64,000 nucleotides of DNA, from positions 6,174,001 to 6,238,000 of the forward strand of contig NZ_CP076538.1 in assembly GCF_018885265.1 (NCBI RefSeq). The letters run 5' to 3'. The position numbers and the translations under genes were made by a program. The notes beneath the pieces were generated by a model. The model was not told the origin of the DNA. It made no database searches and saw only the letters and a program-made list of their open reading frames with translations. Shown piece by piece: positions 10,703-20,691 of this stretch. This stretch comes from Amycolatopsis aidingensis. Its GTDB lineage: Bacteria > Actinomycetota > Actinomycetes > Mycobacteriales > Pseudonocardiaceae. Position 1 is the stretch's first letter; each line of letters begins with the position of its first letter.

Positions 10703-11835
10703 GCCGCACCCACCCCGGCGCCGCGGGGCACGAAGATGGTCGCCGCCGCGATCACCCGCGCCGACCGGACCAGGTTCACCGCCACCAGCCTGCCGTCGCC
10801 GTCCAGGACCGGGGTTCCGGTCACCACCCCGGCCGGGGTGCCCAGCCGCACCGGCCCACCGGCCGCGCCGAGGTGGCGGCGGACCACGCTGCCGGGCTGG
10901 GTCGCCGCGGCCAGCACCGCCACCATCGAGGTCAGCCCGATCGCCGGATGCGGGGTGTGCATGGAGACCATCCGCACCGCGAGGTCGTACTCGGCGGCGC
11001 GGACCAGGACTCCCCCGCTGGTGCGGTAGTCGCGGGGCGGGCCGACGATGCCGAGCTTGGGCACCGCGGCCTCGACCGGGTCGCCGGGGCCCGCCAGCCG
11101 CATCCGGATGGCCGCCGCCCGCCGCAGCGGCAGCAGCCCTGGCAGCAGGGTGGTGAACTCGGCCACGCTCTCCACGCCGGTCAGGCCGACCGTGGCGGCG
11201 TCCAACAGCGCGGCAGGCGCGCCCGCGTCCACCAGGGTCGCCTCGCCGCGCGCGAGCTCGTCCACCGGGTTCCCGCTGGGCAGCAGGGTTCCGGTGGTGC
11301 CGCCGACCGGGTCGAGGAACTCCAGCTCGACCCGCACTCCCGGGGAGGTGACCCCGGGCACCAGGGTGTCCCCGTGCGCGGGCACCCTGCCGTCGGGAGT
11401 GGCCACCACGGCATCGATCCGGCCACCGGTGTTGGTGTTGCGCATCCGCACCCTCGTCCGCCCCGCGGTGGCCGGGACCAGCCCGGAACGCACCGCGTGC
11501 AGCCCGACGGCGGTGGCGCAGTTGCCGCAGTTACTCCCCCACTCCACCCGCTCGTCGCCGATGCCCACCTGCCCGAAGGTGTAGTCCACATGGATGCCGG
11601 GCGCGGTGGCCGGGCCGATGATGGCGGCCTTGGAGGTGGTCGAGGTGGCACCGCCGACACCGTCGATCTGGTCGGAGTCCCGCGCGCCGAACGCGGCGGC
11701 GAGCACCTCGTCCACCCCGGCCTGCCGCCCGGATATCCCGGACAGGTCCGCGAGGTCGAACAGCCAGCACTTGCTCGTTCCACCGCGCACCAGTGTCGCC
11801 GGAACCGCGATGGAATCCCTGCACAACGCACTCAT
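10699..11835 (-). CDS. PrpF-family isomerase (AcnD-accessory/4-oxalomesaconate tautomerase type)
   Basis: The 378-residue protein carries PrpF family landmarks: ATLVRGGTSKCW at the N-terminus, GGATSTTSKAAI near residue 65, SNCGNCATAVGLHAVRSG near 105 and MRNTNTGGRIDA. PrpF proteins have a diaminopimelate-epimerase-like fold and isomerise aconitate-type or oxalomesaconate-type unsaturated acids. No prpBCD or gallate genes are near, so the substrate is open. ATG at 11835 is preferred over an in-frame start 24 bases upstream, because the family begins close to this Met. It is coupled to the downstream MFS gene. Confidence 0.85.
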   Translation of the reverse strand: MSALCRDSIAVPATLVRGGTSKCWLFDLADLSGISGRQAGVDEVLAAAFGARDSDQIDGVGGATSTTSKAAIIGPATAPGIHVDYTFGQVGIGDERVEWGSNCGNCATAVGLHAVRSGLVPATAGRTRVRMRNTNTGGRIDAVVATPDGRVPAHGDTLVPGVTSPGVRVELEFLDPVGGTTGTLLPSGNPVDELARGEATLVDAGAPAALLDAATVGLTGVESVAEFTTLLPGLLPLRRAAAIRMRLAGPGDPVEAAVPKLGIVGPPRDYRTSGGVLVRAAEYDLAVRMVSMHTPHPAIGLTSMVAVLAAATQPGSVVRRHLGAAGGPVRLGTPAGVVTGTPVLDGDGRLVAVNLVRSARVIAAATIFVPRGAGVGAA

Positions 11836-13620
<1,785 letters not shown>

Positions 13621-13691
13621 TATGCCCGATTTCGCCGCTGGAATAATCGCGCCCCCGACATTCCGGTTGCGACCCGGCCTAGCCTGGACCG

Positions 13692-14666
13692 GTGAATGAC
13701 GCAGTAGTCGTGACCGATTTGGTCAAGCGTTACCGGCGCAACGGGCCGAACGCGGTGGACGGGCTCGGTTTCTCGGTACCGCAGGGCGAGATTTTCGGGC
13801 TGCTCGGGCCGAACGGCGCCGGTAAGACCACCACCGTCGGCGTGCTCACCACCCGGGTGCGGCCGACCGAGGGCCAGGCGCTGATCCACGGGGTGGACGT
13901 GGTGCGCGCGCCCAGCCCGGCCCGGCAACTGCTGGCGGTGGTGCCGCAGCGCAACAACCTGGACCGTTCCCTGAACATCCGGCAGAACCTGCTGTTCCAC
14001 GCCCTCTACCACGGGGTCGGCCGGGCCGAGCGGATCCGGCGGGCGGACGAGATCCTGGAGCGGATGGGACTGGCGGAGTCGGCGAAGGCCAGGATCGACT
14101 TCGTCTCGGGTGGACAGTCGCAGCGGGTGATGATCGCCCGCGCGCTGATGCACCGGCCCAAGGTGCTGTTCCTGGACGAGCCCGCGACCGGACTGGACCC
14201 GCAGGCGCGGCTGTTCGTGCACGAGCGGGTCGCCGAACTGCGCTCCGAGGGGGTCACCATCGTGCTCACCACGCACGATATGGAGGAGGCGGCCAAGCTG
14301 TGCGATCGGGTCGGCATCGTCGACCACGGCAGGTTGCTCGCGCTGGACACCCCCACGGCACTCACCCGCGCGCTGCCCGGCAGCACGACCCTCAACGTGA
14401 CGGTGCGGCTGGACGGGCACCCTTCCACCCTCGTGCAGTCCGCGCTCTCCGACATCACCGGGGTGCAGCGGGTGGAGTCGATCAGCTCGGCAGGTGACGG
14501 CGGGCTGGCCCAGTTCCGGCTCTACACCGCGGACGAACCCGCGGCGGTACTGCCAACGGTACTGACCTCGGCGAACTCCTTCGGCTGCGCGGTGAGCGAC
14601 CTGGCCATCGGCAAGCCCAGCCTGGAGGACGTGTTCATCCACCTGACCGGGAGGGAGCTGCGATGA
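13692..14666 (+). CDS. ABC transporter ATP-binding protein (DrrA/NodI type)
   Basis: The 324-residue protein has Walker A GPNGAGKTT near residue 40, signature VSGGQSQR, Walker B VLFLDEPATGLDPQ and a switch His in TTHDMEEA. The extra C-terminal region of about 90 residues is usual for exporters of the DrrA/NodI/CcmA type. It forms an operon with the next gene through an ATGA overlap. Substrates of such pairs are often lipids, antibiotics or polyketides; none can be named here. Confidence 0.93.
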   Translation: MNDAVVVTDLVKRYRRNGPNAVDGLGFSVPQGEIFGLLGPNGAGKTTTVGVLTTRVRPTEGQALIHGVDVVRAPSPARQLLAVVPQRNNLDRSLNIRQNLLFHALYHGVGRAERIRRADEILERMGLAESAKARIDFVSGGQSQRVMIARALMHRPKVLFLDEPATGLDPQARLFVHERVAELRSEGVTIVLTTHDMEEAAKLCDRVGIVDHGRLLALDTPTALTRALPGSTTLNVTVRLDGHPSTLVQSALSDITGVQRVESISSAGDGGLAQFRLYTADEPAAVLPTVLTSANSFGCAVSDLAIGKPSLEDVFIHLTGRELR

Positions 14667-15436
14667 CGGCCCTGCGCACCTTCTTCGCGGTGCTGTGGCG
14701 GGACATCTTCGTGACCGGCCGCGAGCTGGGCCCGTTCCTGGCCCAGGTGATCATCCAGCCGTTCTTCATGCTGTTCATCTTCGGCACGGTGCTGACCGGG
14801 ATCGGGTACGTGGACGAGAACTTCGTGCAGATCCTGCTGCCCGGCATCGTCGCGCTGAACGGCTTCCTGATCGCACTGCAGAACACCACCATGCCGCTGG
14901 TGCTGGACTTCTCCTGGACCAGGGAGATCGAGGACCGGCTGCTGGCGCCGATGCCCATCCCGCTGGTCGCGATCGAGAAGATGATCTTCGGTGCGCTTCG
15001 CGGGATCGTGGCGGCGCTGCTGATGATCCCGGTCGGCTTCCTGATCCTGGAGGGCGTGCACTGGCCTGCCTCGGCCTGGCCGGGGGTGCTGGGCATGATC
15101 GTGCTCGGCTCGCTCGTCGGCGCCGCGATCGGGATGACCGTAGGCACCCTGGTGTCCCCGCGCCGGATCAACATCATGTTCGCGGTGATCCTGGTGCCGC
15201 TGATGTTCACCGGGTCGACCCAGTTCCCCTGGCACGGGCTCGAGCACCTGGAGTGGTTCCAGGTGGTGTGCGCGATCAACCCGCTGACCTACGTCAGTGA
15301 GGGTATGCGTGCGCTGCTGCTGGACGGCACCGTGCGGTCGATCCCGCTGTGGGTGGACATCCCGGTGGTGATCGGCGCCTGCGTCGTCTTCGGCGCCATC
15401 GGCATCAAAGGCTTCCTGCACCGCGCCCTCGACTGA
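14663..15436 (+). CDS. ABC-2 type transporter permease
   Basis: The 257-residue membrane protein has about six hydrophobic segments and the ABC-2 family pattern LEWFQVVCAINPLTYVSEGM near the C-terminus. It is translationally coupled to the preceding ATPase and should form the export pore with it. A long palindromic repeat follows eight bases after the stop and could end transcription. Confidence 0.92.
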   Translation: MTALRTFFAVLWRDIFVTGRELGPFLAQVIIQPFFMLFIFGTVLTGIGYVDENFVQILLPGIVALNGFLIALQNTTMPLVLDFSWTREIEDRLLAPMPIPLVAIEKMIFGALRGIVAALLMIPVGFLILEGVHWPASAWPGVLGMIVLGSLVGAAIGMTVGTLVSPRRINIMFAVILVPLMFTGSTQFPWHGLEHLEWFQVVCAINPLTYVSEGMRALLLDGTVRSIPLWVDIPVVIGACVVFGAIGIKGFLHRALD

Positions 15437-15444
15437 CCCGTGCT

Positions 15445-15491
15445 GTGAGTGGCCCGTTCACTGCGAAATTCGCGGCGAACGGGCCACTCAC
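15445..15491. repeat. Palindromic intergenic repeat, family A copy 1
   Basis: A perfect 15-bp inverted repeat (GTGAGTGGCCCGTTC at 15445-15459 and its complement at 15477-15491) flanks a 17-bp centre that itself contains GCGAAATTCGC. It lies between the convergent ABC permease and phoH2 genes. A second, more perfect copy lies at 51383-51439. It could serve as a bidirectional terminator. Confidence 0.85.
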
Positions 15492-15496
15492 TGCGG

Positions 15497-16888
15497 TCAG
15501 CCGTGGTGCTCGAGCATCTCGGTCACCAGTGCGGCGATGGGCGAGCGTTCCGAGCGGCTCAGGGTCACATGCGCGAACAGCGGGTGCCCCTTCAGCTTCT
15601 CGATCACCGCGGACACCCCGTCATGCCTGCCGACCCGCAGGTTGTCCCGCTGCGCGACATCGTGGGTGAGCACCACCCTGGAGGCCGTGCCCAGCCGGGA
15701 CAGCACGGTGAGCAGGACGTTGCGCTCCAGCGACTGCGCCTCGTCCACGATCACGAAGGAGTCGTGCAGGGACCGGCCCCGGATATGGGTCAGCGGCAGC
15801 ACCTCGAGCATGCCACGGTCGAACACCTCGTCCAGCACGTCCTGGCTGACCAGCGCGCCGAGGGTGTCAAAGACCGCCTGCGCCCAGGGCTGCATCTTCT
15901 CGTTCTCCGAGCCGGGCAGGTACCCGAGGTCCTGGCCGCCGACGGCGTAGACCGGGCGGAACACGACCACCTTGCGGTGTGCCCCGCGTTCCATCACCGC
16001 CTCCAGGCCGGCGCACATGGCCAGCGCCGACTTGCCGGTGCCTGCCCTTCCGCCCATCGACACGATGCCGACCTCGTTGTCCAGCAGCAGGTCGAGCGCG
16101 ATGCGCTGTTCCGCCGAGCGGCCGTGCAGCCCGAAAGCCTCCCGGTCGCCGCGCACCAGCCGCACCCGCTTGTCCGCGGTGACCCTGCCCAGCGCGCTGG
16201 AGGTGCCCGCAAGCAGCCGCAGGCCGGTGTGGCAGGGCAGTTCGGCGGCCTCCGGACGGCCGAAGTCGGCGAGGTCGATCGCGCCGTCCTTGAACAGGCC
16301 GTCCAGCGCCTCCTGGGGCACGTCCAGGTCGGCCATCCCGGTCCAGCCGGAGGAGACGATCTCCTGCGCGCGGTACTCGTCGGCGTTCAGCCCGACCGCG
16401 CCCGCCTTGACCCGCAGCGGGACGTCCTTGGTGACCAGGGTGACCACATGCTGCTCGACGGCGAGGTTGAGCGCGCAGGCCAGGATGCGGTGGTCGTTGG
16501 AGTCGGTCCGGAAGCCGGGAGGCAGCACGGTGGGATCGGAGTGGTTCAGCTCCACGTGCAGCGTGCCGCCTTCCTCGCCGATCGGCACCGGCGCGTCCAG
16601 CCTGCCGTGGGTGCGCCGCAGGTCGTCCAGCATGCGCAGGGCCTCACGGGCGAACCATCCCAGCTCGGGGTGATGCCGCTTGGCCTCCAACTCGCTGATC
16701 ACCACCAAGGGGAGCACCACGGCGTGCTCGGCGAACCTGGTCAATGCCCAGGGGTCGGAGAGCAGGACGGAGGTGTCCAGCACATAGGTGTGACGCTGGC
16801 CGGTGGGTGAGATCGAGGCTTCCCCAGTGCCCGTGGCACTGATCGACGAACGGCCGGTGGCCTCGCGGGACGAACGCTGCGCAGTCAC
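15497..16888 (-). CDS. phoH2: PhoH2: PIN domain-PhoH ATPase fusion
   Basis: The 463-residue protein begins with a PIN nuclease domain ([15 protein letters not shown], the acidic ISELE, and [13 protein letters not shown]) over residues about 30-180. It continues into a PhoH P-loop ATPase ([20 protein letters not shown], and the Walker [12 protein letters not shown]). Known mycobacterial PhoH2 proteins unwind and cut RNA. GTG at 16888 follows GAGGGAGATGCC. It overlaps the stop of a small upstream reading frame in a GTGA junction, the arrangement I recall for phoAT-phoH2. The gene lies at one end of the backbone shared with M. tuberculosis. Confidence 0.92.
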   Translation of the reverse strand: MTAQRSSREATGRSSISATGTGEASISPTGQRHTYVLDTSVLLSDPWALTRFAEHAVVLPLVVISELEAKRHHPELGWFAREALRMLDDLRRTHGRLDAPVPIGEEGGTLHVELNHSDPTVLPPGFRTDSNDHRILACALNLAVEQHVVTLVTKDVPLRVKAGAVGLNADEYRAQEIVSSGWTGMADLDVPQEALDGLFKDGAIDLADFGRPEAAELPCHTGLRLLAGTSSALGRVTADKRVRLVRGDREAFGLHGRSAEQRIALDLLLDNEVGIVSMGGRAGTGKSALAMCAGLEAVMERGAHRKVVVFRPVYAVGGQDLGYLPGSENEKMQPWAQAVFDTLGALVSQDVLDEVFDRGMLEVLPLTHIRGRSLHDSFVIVDEAQSLERNVLLTVLSRLGTASRVVLTHDVAQRDNLRVGRHDGVSAVIEKLKGHPLFAHVTLSRSERSPIAALVTEMLEHHG

Positions 16889-17091
16889 GGCATCTCCCTC
16901 GTGGGCGCGGCACCGCGCCCGCACTCGCTGGGCCGGGCACCGCCCTGGCTGGTCTTGCCGCCGATCGCCGAGGCGTCAGCGGGTGTGACCACGAGGGCCT
17001 GGTGCCGGCCCCCTCGTGCGTCTGAACGGCTGCGCCGCTCCGTATTGCACTGCCACGACCAGGGCCTCCCGCGACGGCCCGCATGGGTCAC
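16885..17091 (-). CDS. Candidate PhoAT-like small protein upstream of phoH2
   Basis: A 68-codon frame from GTG at 17091, preceded by GAGGTGAT at eight bases, runs straight into phoH2 and ends in a GTGA overlap. Third codon positions are GC-rich, roughly 85 percent by eye. The product is basic and Gly/Arg-rich, ending [22 protein letters not shown]. In mycobacteria a short antitoxin-like gene, phoAT, overlaps phoH2 in the same way; I cannot verify sequence similarity to it. It may only be a translated leader. Confidence 0.45.
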   Translation of the reverse strand: MTHAGRRGRPWSWQCNTERRSRSDARGGRHQALVVTPADASAIGGKTSQGGARPSECGRGAAPTREMP

Positions 17092-17515
17092 GGACCATCA
17101 CCTCGGAAGCTACCTGCGACATGGCGATCATGCAGGCAGCCAGGCAGGTGATTCGCCGATTCGTCATCTCACGGTTAGTCGCGAGACATCGACCGACCGT
17201 GAAAGCCCGGTTACGATCTACTTGGGGTAGCTTTGGGTTGTGGCCTGAACACCCATTCGAAGGACGGGTCGCCGGGTCGAACGACCCCCCGTTTACGGCC
17301 GCTCCGGTAAACGGCCGATACCACGCACCCGAAGGCTTCGCAGCGTCATTTCGGACGAGCTATCCAAAGGGGTGTAGTAGTCGCGGTCCCGACTCACACA
17401 ATGGTGTAACGGGACTATCACGGCGCCAAATGTGAGGTAATTTTCAAGTCACCGGAAACACCGCCAGCGCGCGGTGGCTCCGGTAGCCACAATTCCCGAC
17501 CTAGGAGTGTGCGAA
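17092..17515. other. Long divergent intergenic region
   Basis: These 424 bp separate the phoH2 unit from a small secreted-protein gene. They contain a GTTTAC/GTAAAC dyad at 17291-17312 and a lower-GC stretch just before 17460. The region is probably a promoter and 5' leader. No riboswitch consensus, tRNA or convincing frame was recognised. Confidence 0.45.
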
Positions 17516-17776
17516 GTGCTGAAGAAGGCCGGTATTGTCACCGCCACCACGGCAGCATTGATGCTGGCGGGTGGCACCGCGTTCGCCGCGCCAGCCCCCA
17601 CTCAGACCCCGGACGTGGGCACGCACCACGACGAGTTCATCACCTTCTCCGACGCCTACCACCAGTTCATCGAGGGCGGCGCCGCGCTCGGCTACGGCGC
17701 TGCCTCCCTGGTCGCGGGCGCCTACACGGGTATCGCGCGGACTCCGCACCTCATCTTGAACCCGCTGGGTGACTGA
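17516..17776 (+). CDS. Small secreted protein of unknown function
   Basis: The 86-residue product starts at GTG 17516 after TAGGAG. It has a clear Sec signal: a KK start, a hydrophobic core IVTATTAALMLAGGTAFA and a cleavage site before APAP. The mature part is about 62 residues, with DEFITFSDAYHQFIEGGAAL and a glycine/alanine-rich segment that could be amphipathic. No Cys or known domain is seen. A strong hairpin terminator follows at once, so it is a single-gene unit with a long upstream region. I do not recognise the family. Confidence 0.75.
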   Translation: MLKKAGIVTATTAALMLAGGTAFAAPAPTQTPDVGTHHDEFITFSDAYHQFIEGGAALGYGAASLVAGAYTGIARTPHLILNPLGD

Positions 17777-17788
17777 CCGCAGCTGACG

Positions 17789-17819
17789 GGTGGCCCGCGG
17801 GAGAAACCCGCGGGCCACC
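17789..17819 (+). terminator. Hairpin terminator after the small secreted protein gene
   Basis: A perfect 13-bp stem (GGTGGCCCGCGGG, loop AGAAA, and its complement) lies 12 bases after the stop and is followed by AGCCCTTTCT. It can also serve the convergent prenyltransferase gene. Confidence 0.8.
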
Positions 17820-17827
17820 AGCCCTTT

Positions 17828-18604
17828 CTACACTCCGTAACGACGGTGTCGGACTGCGTAGTCACGCAGTGCCCGCAGGAAGTCGACCCTGCGAAAAGCG
17901 GGCCAGTACGCTTCGGTGAACCAGAATTCCGAATGCGCCGACTGCCACAGCAGAAAACCGGACAAACGTTGCTCACCCGAGGTCCGGATAATCAGGTCCG
18001 GATCGGGCTGGTCCGAGGTGTACATATGTTCGGAAATGTGGTCGACGTCCAGAATCTTGGCCAGTTCCCGGATCGGCGTGCCCTCGTCGGCGTGCTGGAG
18101 CAGCAGCTTGCGCACGGCATCGGCGATCTCCTGCCGTCCGCCGTAGCCCACGGCGATGTTCACCGCCATCCCATTGCGGCTGTCGGTGCGCGCCGCCGCC
18201 CCGGTCAGCCGGGCCGCGGTCTCCGAGGGCAGCAAGTCCAGTGCGCCCACAATGCGTACCCGCCAGGGGTTCTCCGGTTTGGCAAGCTCGTCCACGACCT
18301 CGGGAATGATCTCCAGCAGGGCCTCCACCTCCTCGGAGGCCCGGCGCAGGTTGTCCGTGGACAGCAGCCACAGGGTGACCACCTCGACGCCGGCCTCCCG
18401 GCACCAGCTGAGGAAGTCGGCGATCTTCTTGGCCCCGACCCGATGGCCGTCGCTGACGTCGGTGAAGCCCGCCTCCCGTGCCCATCTGCGGTTACCGTCG
18501 AGCATGATGGCGATATGCCGGGGATTGCGGCCCTCGGCCTGCTGGATCAAGCGCCGTCCGTAGACGCTGTAGACGACGTCGGAGAGAAACGAGCGAAGAC
18601 TCAC
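17828..18604 (-). CDS. Short-chain cis-prenyltransferase (Z-farnesyl diphosphate synthase-like)
   Basis: The 258-residue enzyme has UPP synthase motifs: IMLDGNRRWAR with the catalytic Asp near residue 36, LWLLSTDNLRR, and the C-terminal LIIRTSGEQRLSGFLLWQ. The length and position next to a hemolysin III-like gene match M. tuberculosis Rv1086, which makes Z,E-farnesyl diphosphate as the primer for decaprenyl phosphate. The long-chain enzyme (Rv2361c type) is larger. GTG at 18604 starts the gene, 85 bp from the divergent trhA. Confidence 0.9.
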   Translation of the reverse strand: MSLRSFLSDVVYSVYGRRLIQQAEGRNPRHIAIMLDGNRRWAREAGFTDVSDGHRVGAKKIADFLSWCREAGVEVVTLWLLSTDNLRRASEEVEALLEIIPEVVDELAKPENPWRVRIVGALDLLPSETAARLTGAAARTDSRNGMAVNIAVGYGGRQEIADAVRKLLLQHADEGTPIRELAKILDVDHISEHMYTSDQPDPDLIIRTSGEQRLSGFLLWQSAHSEFWFTEAYWPAFRRVDFLRALRDYAVRHRRYGV

Positions 18605-18689
18605 GTCACGGCAGCGTACGCACCCCCGCGCGGGGTGGCACGCCCCACTTCATGGCAACGAAACCCTACGGTCCCGTAGCCTGAGGTGC

Positions 18690-19376
18690 GTGAGCCTAGC
18701 GACCGACACCTCACCTGCCGGCCGGTCTCATCCAGCGTCCAACCGTCCCCGGCTGCGGGGGCACATCCATTTCTGGTCGTTCTTCGGCAGCGTGGCCGGA
18801 GCGGCGGTGCTGATCGTGCTCGCCTCGTCCACCGTGTCGGCCCTCGCGGGCCTGGCCACGTCCGTCTACGGGCTTACCGTGCTGGGCGTGTTCGGGGTCA
18901 GCGCGCTGTATCACCGCCGGATCTGGAGCCCGGCTGCGTACAAGTGGATGAAGCGTGCCGACCATTCGATGATCTTCCTGTTCATCGCGGGCACCTACAC
19001 GCCGTTCACCCTGCTGGTGATGTCCCAGCCCACGGGATACATCGTGCTGGCCGTGGTCTGGGGCGGCGCGATCGCCGGGGTCGCGATGAAGTTGTTCTGG
19101 CCGCACGCGCCCCGCTGGCTCGGCGTGCCGATCTACATCGCGCTGGGCTGGGTGGCGATATTCGTGCTGCCCGAGCTGGCCACCAACGCCGGGGTGGCCG
19201 CGCTGGTACTGCTCCTGGTCGGCGGCCTGTTCTACACCCTCGGCGCGGTGTTCTACGCGATCCGCTGGCCCGACTACTGGCCGCAGACCTTCGGTTACCA
19301 CGAGTTTTTCCACGCCTGCACCGTGCTCGCCGCGATCTCCCACTACATCGCGATCTGGCTCGCCATGTATGCCTAG
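18690..19376 (+). CDS. trhA: Hemolysin III/TrhA family membrane protein
   Basis: The 228-residue protein has seven predicted membrane segments and the PAQR/hemolysin III motifs SALYHRR, KRADHSMIFLFIAGTYTPF and the C-terminal HEFFHACTVLAAISHY, which hold the conserved His and Asp residues of this membrane hydrolase-like superfamily. The bacterial role is membrane energy or fluidity homeostasis; direct haemolysis is doubtful. The neighbouring cis-prenyltransferase pairing is the same as Rv1085c/Rv1086. Its stop overlaps the next, convergent gene by four bases. Confidence 0.92.
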   Translation: MSLATDTSPAGRSHPASNRPRLRGHIHFWSFFGSVAGAAVLIVLASSTVSALAGLATSVYGLTVLGVFGVSALYHRRIWSPAAYKWMKRADHSMIFLFIAGTYTPFTLLVMSQPTGYIVLAVVWGGAIAGVAMKLFWPHAPRWLGVPIYIALGWVAIFVLPELATNAGVAALVLLLVGGLFYTLGAVFYAIRWPDYWPQTFGYHEFFHACTVLAAISHYIAIWLAMYA

Positions 19377-19663
19377 CGGGCGCTCGCGCTACCCGCTCCG
19401 GCACCTGCCCGGTCCGATAGTTCCTCGGCCTTACGCTGCTCCCGGCGTGCCCAGTACAGCGCCTCGTGGTGATGCCCCCGGTCGACCTCGGCGATCATCG
19501 TGTACACCGCAGCACTGCGCCGGTAGAACTCGCGCCACGCCGCAGGCGATGCGTCCTGCGATGGCAGCAGGGCGCTCACCGTCTCGTGGGCCTGCATCAA
19601 CGTCCGCGCCTCCCTCGCCCGGCGCCACCCGTCCTGGCTCGCCGCCTCGGTTCCGTTCCGCAC
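19373..19663 (-). CDS. Small conserved protein, AMED_5909-like
   Basis: The 96-residue protein starts at GTG 19663 behind a perfect AGGAGG. It contains WREFYRRSAAVYTMIAEVDR and GHHHEALYWARREQRKAEEL, a helical pattern I associate with a small family in Amycolatopsis and its relatives named after AMED_5909. Function is unknown. It is divergent from the DUF5919-like gene (162 bp apart), so the two may share regulation. Confidence 0.7.
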   Translation of the reverse strand: MRNGTEAASQDGWRRAREARTLMQAHETVSALLPSQDASPAAWREFYRRSAAVYTMIAEVDRGHHHEALYWARREQRKAEELSDRAGAGAGSASAR

Positions 19664-19824
19664 CTGCACCTCCTGTTTGTTACTCACTAGAGTCGTCCGG
19701 TCACGGGCCTCGGCACGAGGCCGCGGATGTCGCATCTCGAACATCCCGGCGGCCGCTGAGTCTCATCTTTGTCTCGCCATGGTGGTAAGGTCGTTCCTTC
19801 CCAGGATTGAGGCGGGACAAGCTG

Positions 19825-20691
19825 ATGGCAGGCAAGCCAACCGTGCTGAAGGTGCTGCTCCGGCGGCGGCATCTGCAAGGACACCGGACGTTCTGCAGGG
19901 AGTACGACAAACTCGCCAAGCAGGTGGAGCCGGAGCTGGCCGGCAGCTGGCCGAGCAAGGCCCAGTTCTACCGCTGGCTGTCCCGCGACCTGCAAGGTCT
20001 GCCGTATGCGCACCACTGCCGGATCCTGGAAGCCATGTTCCCCGGCTGGACGGCCGAACAGCTCTTCCAGGAGCATCCGGGCGACAGCGAGTTCGCACCG
20101 GAGCCCTCCACCAAGGCCGCACCCCAACCTCCGCACGGGATGGCCGACGTGACGGCCGTCTTCCCGAGCCGCCCCGCATTCGCGCATGAGATCCCGCCGC
20201 ACAAGCTCTTCGACGGCGCCAAGAAGATCGACCTGGTCGGCCTTTCGCTCAATTTCCTCTGCCAGGGCTACCCGGACCGGTCACTGCTCGACCTGCTCGA
20301 AGCCGGAACGGTCGTGCAATGCCTGTTCCTCGATCCGGACGGTCGGTACGTCAGGGAGCGCGAGCGGGAGGAATCGCACCCCGAGGGCGTCCTGTCCACG
20401 CTGACCAGGCTGAACATCCAGACCCTTCAGCGGCTCGCGGGCAAGCTCTCGCCGGATGCGCGGGGGAACCTGCGCATCCGCACCTACGACGAGCCGGTGC
20501 GGTTCAACATCACCGTGATCGATGACGCCACGTGTGTGGTGCAGCCCTACCTGCCGGACGCGCGAGGAGTCGAGTCGCCGACGTTCGTGGTCGAGAAGCA
20601 GGCCGGACCGCCCGCCCTGTTCGAGACGTTCTCGCAGGTCTTCGATTCGATGTGGGCGCGAAGCAAGGAGGTCACCGCGTGCAGGACCTGA
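19825..20691 (+). CDS. DUF5919-type protein with an HTH-like N-terminus
   Basis: The 288-residue protein begins with a basic segment (VLKVLLRRRHLQGHRTFCRE) and an unusual HTH-like region (SKAQFYRWLSRDLQGLPYAH) typical of actinomycete proteins annotated XRE/DUF5919. The C-terminal domain (about residues 125-285) includes IDLVGLSLNFLCQGYP and FNITVIDDATCVVQPYLPDA, reminiscent of degenerate phospholipase D-like folds. ATG at 19825 is chosen over TTG at 19807. It overlaps the inositol monophosphatase gene by 13 bp, so the two are probably co-translated and functionally linked, perhaps in a signalling role. Confidence 0.72.
   Translation: MAGKPTVLKVLLRRRHLQGHRTFCREYDKLAKQVEPELAGSWPSKAQFYRWLSRDLQGLPYAHHCRILEAMFPGWTAEQLFQEHPGDSEFAPEPSTKAAPQPPHGMADVTAVFPSRPAFAHEIPPHKLFDGAKKIDLVGLSLNFLCQGYPDRSLLDLLEAGTVVQCLFLDPDGRYVREREREESHPEGVLSTLTRLNIQTLQRLAGKLSPDARGNLRIRTYDEPVRFNITVIDDATCVVQPYLPDARGVESPTFVVEKQAGPPALFETFSQVFDSMWARSKEVTACRT

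Noticed and set aside
9176..11029. 617-codon frame antisense to the MFS and PrpF genes
   Set aside because: Low-complexity Gln/Arg/Gly/His product with no motif; both genes on the other strand are clearly real.
17200..17515. Possible c-di-AMP (ydaO-type) riboswitch before the small secreted protein gene
   Set aside because: The expected conserved blocks, such as GGGGUGAAUC, are not present; only a GTTTAC/GTAAAC dyad is seen.
19373..20691. AMED_5909-like and DUF5919-like genes as a toxin-antitoxin pair
   Set aside because: They are divergent rather than overlapping in one operon, and neither shows a toxin or antitoxin motif.
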